From contig NZ_JAHPIV010000022.1 of assembly GCF_019039105.1 (NCBI RefSeq), positions 1 through 52,974 on the forward strand: DNA of 52,974 nucleotides, in the 5' to 3' direction. Source of the stretch: Desertibacillus haloalkaliphilus. GTDB taxonomy: Bacteria; Bacillota; Bacilli; Bacillales; KJ1-10-99. A model generated the notes under the pieces. It made no database searches, had not been told where the DNA came from, and was given only the letters and a program-made list of their open reading frames with translations. This document shows positions 51,752-52,974 of this stretch, one piece after another (the stretch's first letter is position 1; each line of letters begins with the position of its first letter). The position numbers were made by a program, and so were the translations under genes.

Positions 51752-52315
51752 CTAAACATTACGAAGTCTTTTTCGAAGCGCCTCTCTTCCCCTATGCACC
51801 CTTGTCTTGACAGTAGCAACAGGTAAGTCGAGAATTTCACTTATTTCTTTTAACGAAAGGTCTTCAATATATTTCAAAATAATTGCTGAGCGATATTTAA
51901 TCGGTAAACAGGCAATTTCCTTCTGAATCCATTCTTGAAGTTCATGTGTTAACACTTCTTCTTCAGGCAACGCTTGATCAACTGCAATTTGCGATAGCAG
52001 TGTTAAGCCTTCAGTACCAGTAACCTTATCCTCTAAATGGTAATCAGGCTTTTTCTTTCGCAATCGATCAATAGCAAGATTCGTCGCTATCCGAAATAAC
52101 CAGGTTGAAAATTTCCGCTTCGTATCATATGAGTCAAGGTTGCTAAAGGCACGTAAAAAAGCCTCCTGTGAGATGTCCTCCGCCTCATGAGCATTTCCAA
52201 GCATACGATAGGACAATTGATATACCTTGTCCTTATATAACTCAACGAGCTCTCCAAACGCCTGTTGGTCGCCTTTTTTCACTTCTTTTATGATCCGTTT
52301 TACTACTCTATCCAT
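51752..52315 (-). CDS. sigW: ECF sigma factor SigW
   Basis: A 187-residue extracytoplasmic-function sigma factor. Region 2 shows YQLSYRMLGNAHEAEDISQE and KRKFSTWLFRIATNLAIDRL; region 4 shows LSLKEISEILDLPVATVKTR. These match B. subtilis SigW closely. It controls antibiotic and envelope-stress genes. A perfect-looking SigW promoter lies upstream, so the operon is autoregulated. A G-rich ribosome-binding site (GGCGGAGG) precedes the ATG. Confidence 0.97.
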   Translation of the reverse strand: MDRVVKRIIKEVKKGDQQAFGELVELYKDKVYQLSYRMLGNAHEAEDISQEAFLRAFSNLDSYDTKRKFSTWLFRIATNLAIDRLRKKKPDYHLEDKVTGTEGLTLLSQIAVDQALPEEEVLTHELQEWIQKEIACLPIKYRSAIILKYIEDLSLKEISEILDLPVATVKTRVHRGREALRKRLRNV

Positions 52316-52349
52316 CGTTAACCTCCGCCCCTGTGCGGTTTATCATACT

Positions 52350-52375
52350 TACGATTTATCACCGAAAAGGTTCCA
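52350..52375 (-). promoter_or_regulatory. SigW autoregulatory promoter
   Basis: TGGAAC (52370-52375), a 16-nt spacer and CGTA (52350-52353) on the minus strand agree with the SigW consensus TGAAAC-N16-CGTA. It lies about 35 bp upstream of the sigW start. Confidence 0.88.
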
Positions 52376-52505
52376 ACATGTAATTGTATCTATTTTAACA
52401 CTTTCAATTTTTAGCGTGCAGAGACTTTGAAAACAAATGTTTATAAAATCTTCATATGGGTAATAACCATACCATATTAAAATTACGATGCAAGGGTGTG
52501 CTCCA

Positions 52506-52691
52506 ATGACAACTTTTAAAAATGAGAAAGAACAGCTCCTACAAGAAATTGAAGAAACTAGACAAGCGTTACATACAATAAGTAAACATAACAACCTTCT
52601 ATCAAAGGAAATGATTGAAATGAGTCAAAAGCTCGATAAATTACTTAATGAATATGAGAATTATGTCTCAGCAAAACAATCACTCAATTAA
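52506..52691 (+). CDS. Spo0E-like aspartyl-phosphate phosphatase family protein (61 aa)
   Basis: A 61-residue helical hairpin protein, MTTFKNEKEQLLQEIEETRQ and onwards. The Spo0E-type signature SQELD appears as SQKLD (residues 40-44) in MIEMSQKLDKLLNEYENY. Spo0E family members dephosphorylate Spo0A-P or related regulators and can delay sporulation. The Glu-to-Lys change in the motif could reduce activity. AAGGGTG lies 7 nt before the ATG. It is divergent from sigW. Confidence 0.7.
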   Translation: MTTFKNEKEQLLQEIEETRQALHTISKHNNLLSKEMIEMSQKLDKLLNEYENYVSAKQSLN

Positions 52692-52720
52692 AAAAACCTT
52701 AGATCCTAGATCTAAGGTTG
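52690..52720 (-). terminator. Terminator of the tRNA transcript
   Basis: AACCTTAGATC (52695-52705) pairs perfectly with GATCTAAGGTT (52709-52719), and on the minus strand seven T follow. The T-tract direction shows that it ends the tRNA-Gly/tRNA-Ala transcript. It also sits at the end of the Spo0E-like gene. Confidence 0.8.
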
Positions 52721-52732
52721 AATATGTATAGT

Positions 52733-52808
52733 TGGTGGAGCCTAGCGGGATCGAACCGCTGACCTCCTGCGTGCAAGGCAGGCGCTCTCCCAGCTGAGCT
52801 AAGGCCCC
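52733..52808 (-). tRNA. tRNA-Ala (anticodon TGC)
   Basis: The minus strand gives GGGGCCTTAGCTCAGCTGGG at the 5' end, the anticodon loop CTTGCAC and the T arm GGTTCGATCC, and ends GGCTCCACCA with an encoded CCA. Anticodon TGC decodes Ala. Confidence 0.95.
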
Positions 52809-52897
52809 AAAATTAAAGAAATGTAAGTATTTATCGTCATGCTCCTGTGCTGCTAACGCTGTTTCAAACTAGCAAAGAAGCAGTCAAGAAGTAAATA

Positions 52898-52971
52898 TGG
52901 AGCGGGTGATGAGAATCGAACTCACGACCAGAGCTTGGAAGGCTCTTGTTTTACCACTAAACTACACCCGC
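52898..52971 (-). tRNA. tRNA-Gly (anticodon TCC)
   Basis: The minus strand gives GCGGGTGTAGTTTAGTGGTA at the 5' end, the anticodon loop CTTCCAA and the T arm AGTTCGATTCT, and ends CACCCGCTCCA with an encoded CCA. Anticodon TCC decodes Gly. It precedes tRNA-Ala in the same direction. Confidence 0.95.
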
Positions 52972-52974
52972 AAT

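Overview
This window looks like a chromosomal segment of a low-GC, spore-forming Bacillaceae bacterium, probably an alkaliphilic or halotolerant Bacillus relative (Alkalihalobacillus or Halalkalibacter type). The evidence is a Bacillus-like gene order and content: a complete sigB stress operon, ndoAI-ndoA, alr, a ydcC-type lipoprotein gene, acpS, cmpA, a Spo0E-like gene, sigW-rsiW-cdaA-cdaR-glmM, and a glmS ribozyme. Most of the window is core genome. The more variable material lies between about 14.7 and 45 kb.

Layout. 1-3.1 kb: tRNA-Asn, a SprT-like protein, the sporulation peptide gene cmpA (too short for usual ORF cut-offs) and tex. 3.3-8.2 kb: the eight-gene stressosome/SigB operon rsbR-S-T-U-V-W-sigB-rsbX on the minus strand, with overlapping genes and a probable internal SigB promoter before rsbV. 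8.4-13.7 kb: ndoA/ndoAI toxin-antitoxin, alr, ydcC-like lipoprotein, nnr and acpS, with a divergent rhomboid protease. 14.7-20.4 kb: an orphan Mn/Zn-binding lipoprotein and a Fur-controlled ferric iron ABC transporter (ATPase, binding protein, permease). 20.5-24.4 kb: a CstR-type persulfide sensor, an MFS transporter, a YitT protein, two tiny membrane-protein ORFs, a BH0509-type peptide, an unexplained structured stretch and a universal stress protein. 24.6-28.6 kb: AprX-like protease, K+/H+ antiporter, orphan tyrosine recombinase and a small lipoprotein. 28.8-31.2 kb: ba3-type cytochrome oxidase (IIA, II, I). 31.3-37.2 kb: hydrolase, Zn-ribbon protein, mini CDGSH protein, DoxX with a divergent HxlR regulator, ferritin-like protein, pirin and a transporter. 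37.3-39.9 kb: a chemoreceptor and a decayed SDR pseudogene. 40-44.9 kb: urea ABC transporter urtABCDE. 45.3-52.7 kb: glmS with its ribozyme, glmM, cdaR, cdaA, rsiW, sigW and a Spo0E-like gene. 52.7 kb to the end: tRNA-Ala and tRNA-Gly.

How the parts work together. Two envelope/stress sigma-factor systems (SigB and SigW) flank the window. The SigW side is coupled to c-di-AMP synthesis and amino-sugar synthesis. Metal and redox biology fills the middle: Fur boxes on the iron transporter, a thiol/persulfide sensor, a DoxX/HxlR pair, and a pirin gene behind a perfect MhqR-type palindrome. The last two suggest quinone/electrophile stress defence. Urea uptake carries TnrA/GlnR-like boxes but has no urease beside it.

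I saw no CRISPR array, prophage or intact insertion sequence. The most interesting unexplained items are a two-copy intergenic repeat near 22.15 and 37.19 kb, the structured non-coding stretch at 23.3-23.5 kb, and several tiny genes. All product names rest on motif and family recognition by eye; no searches were run.
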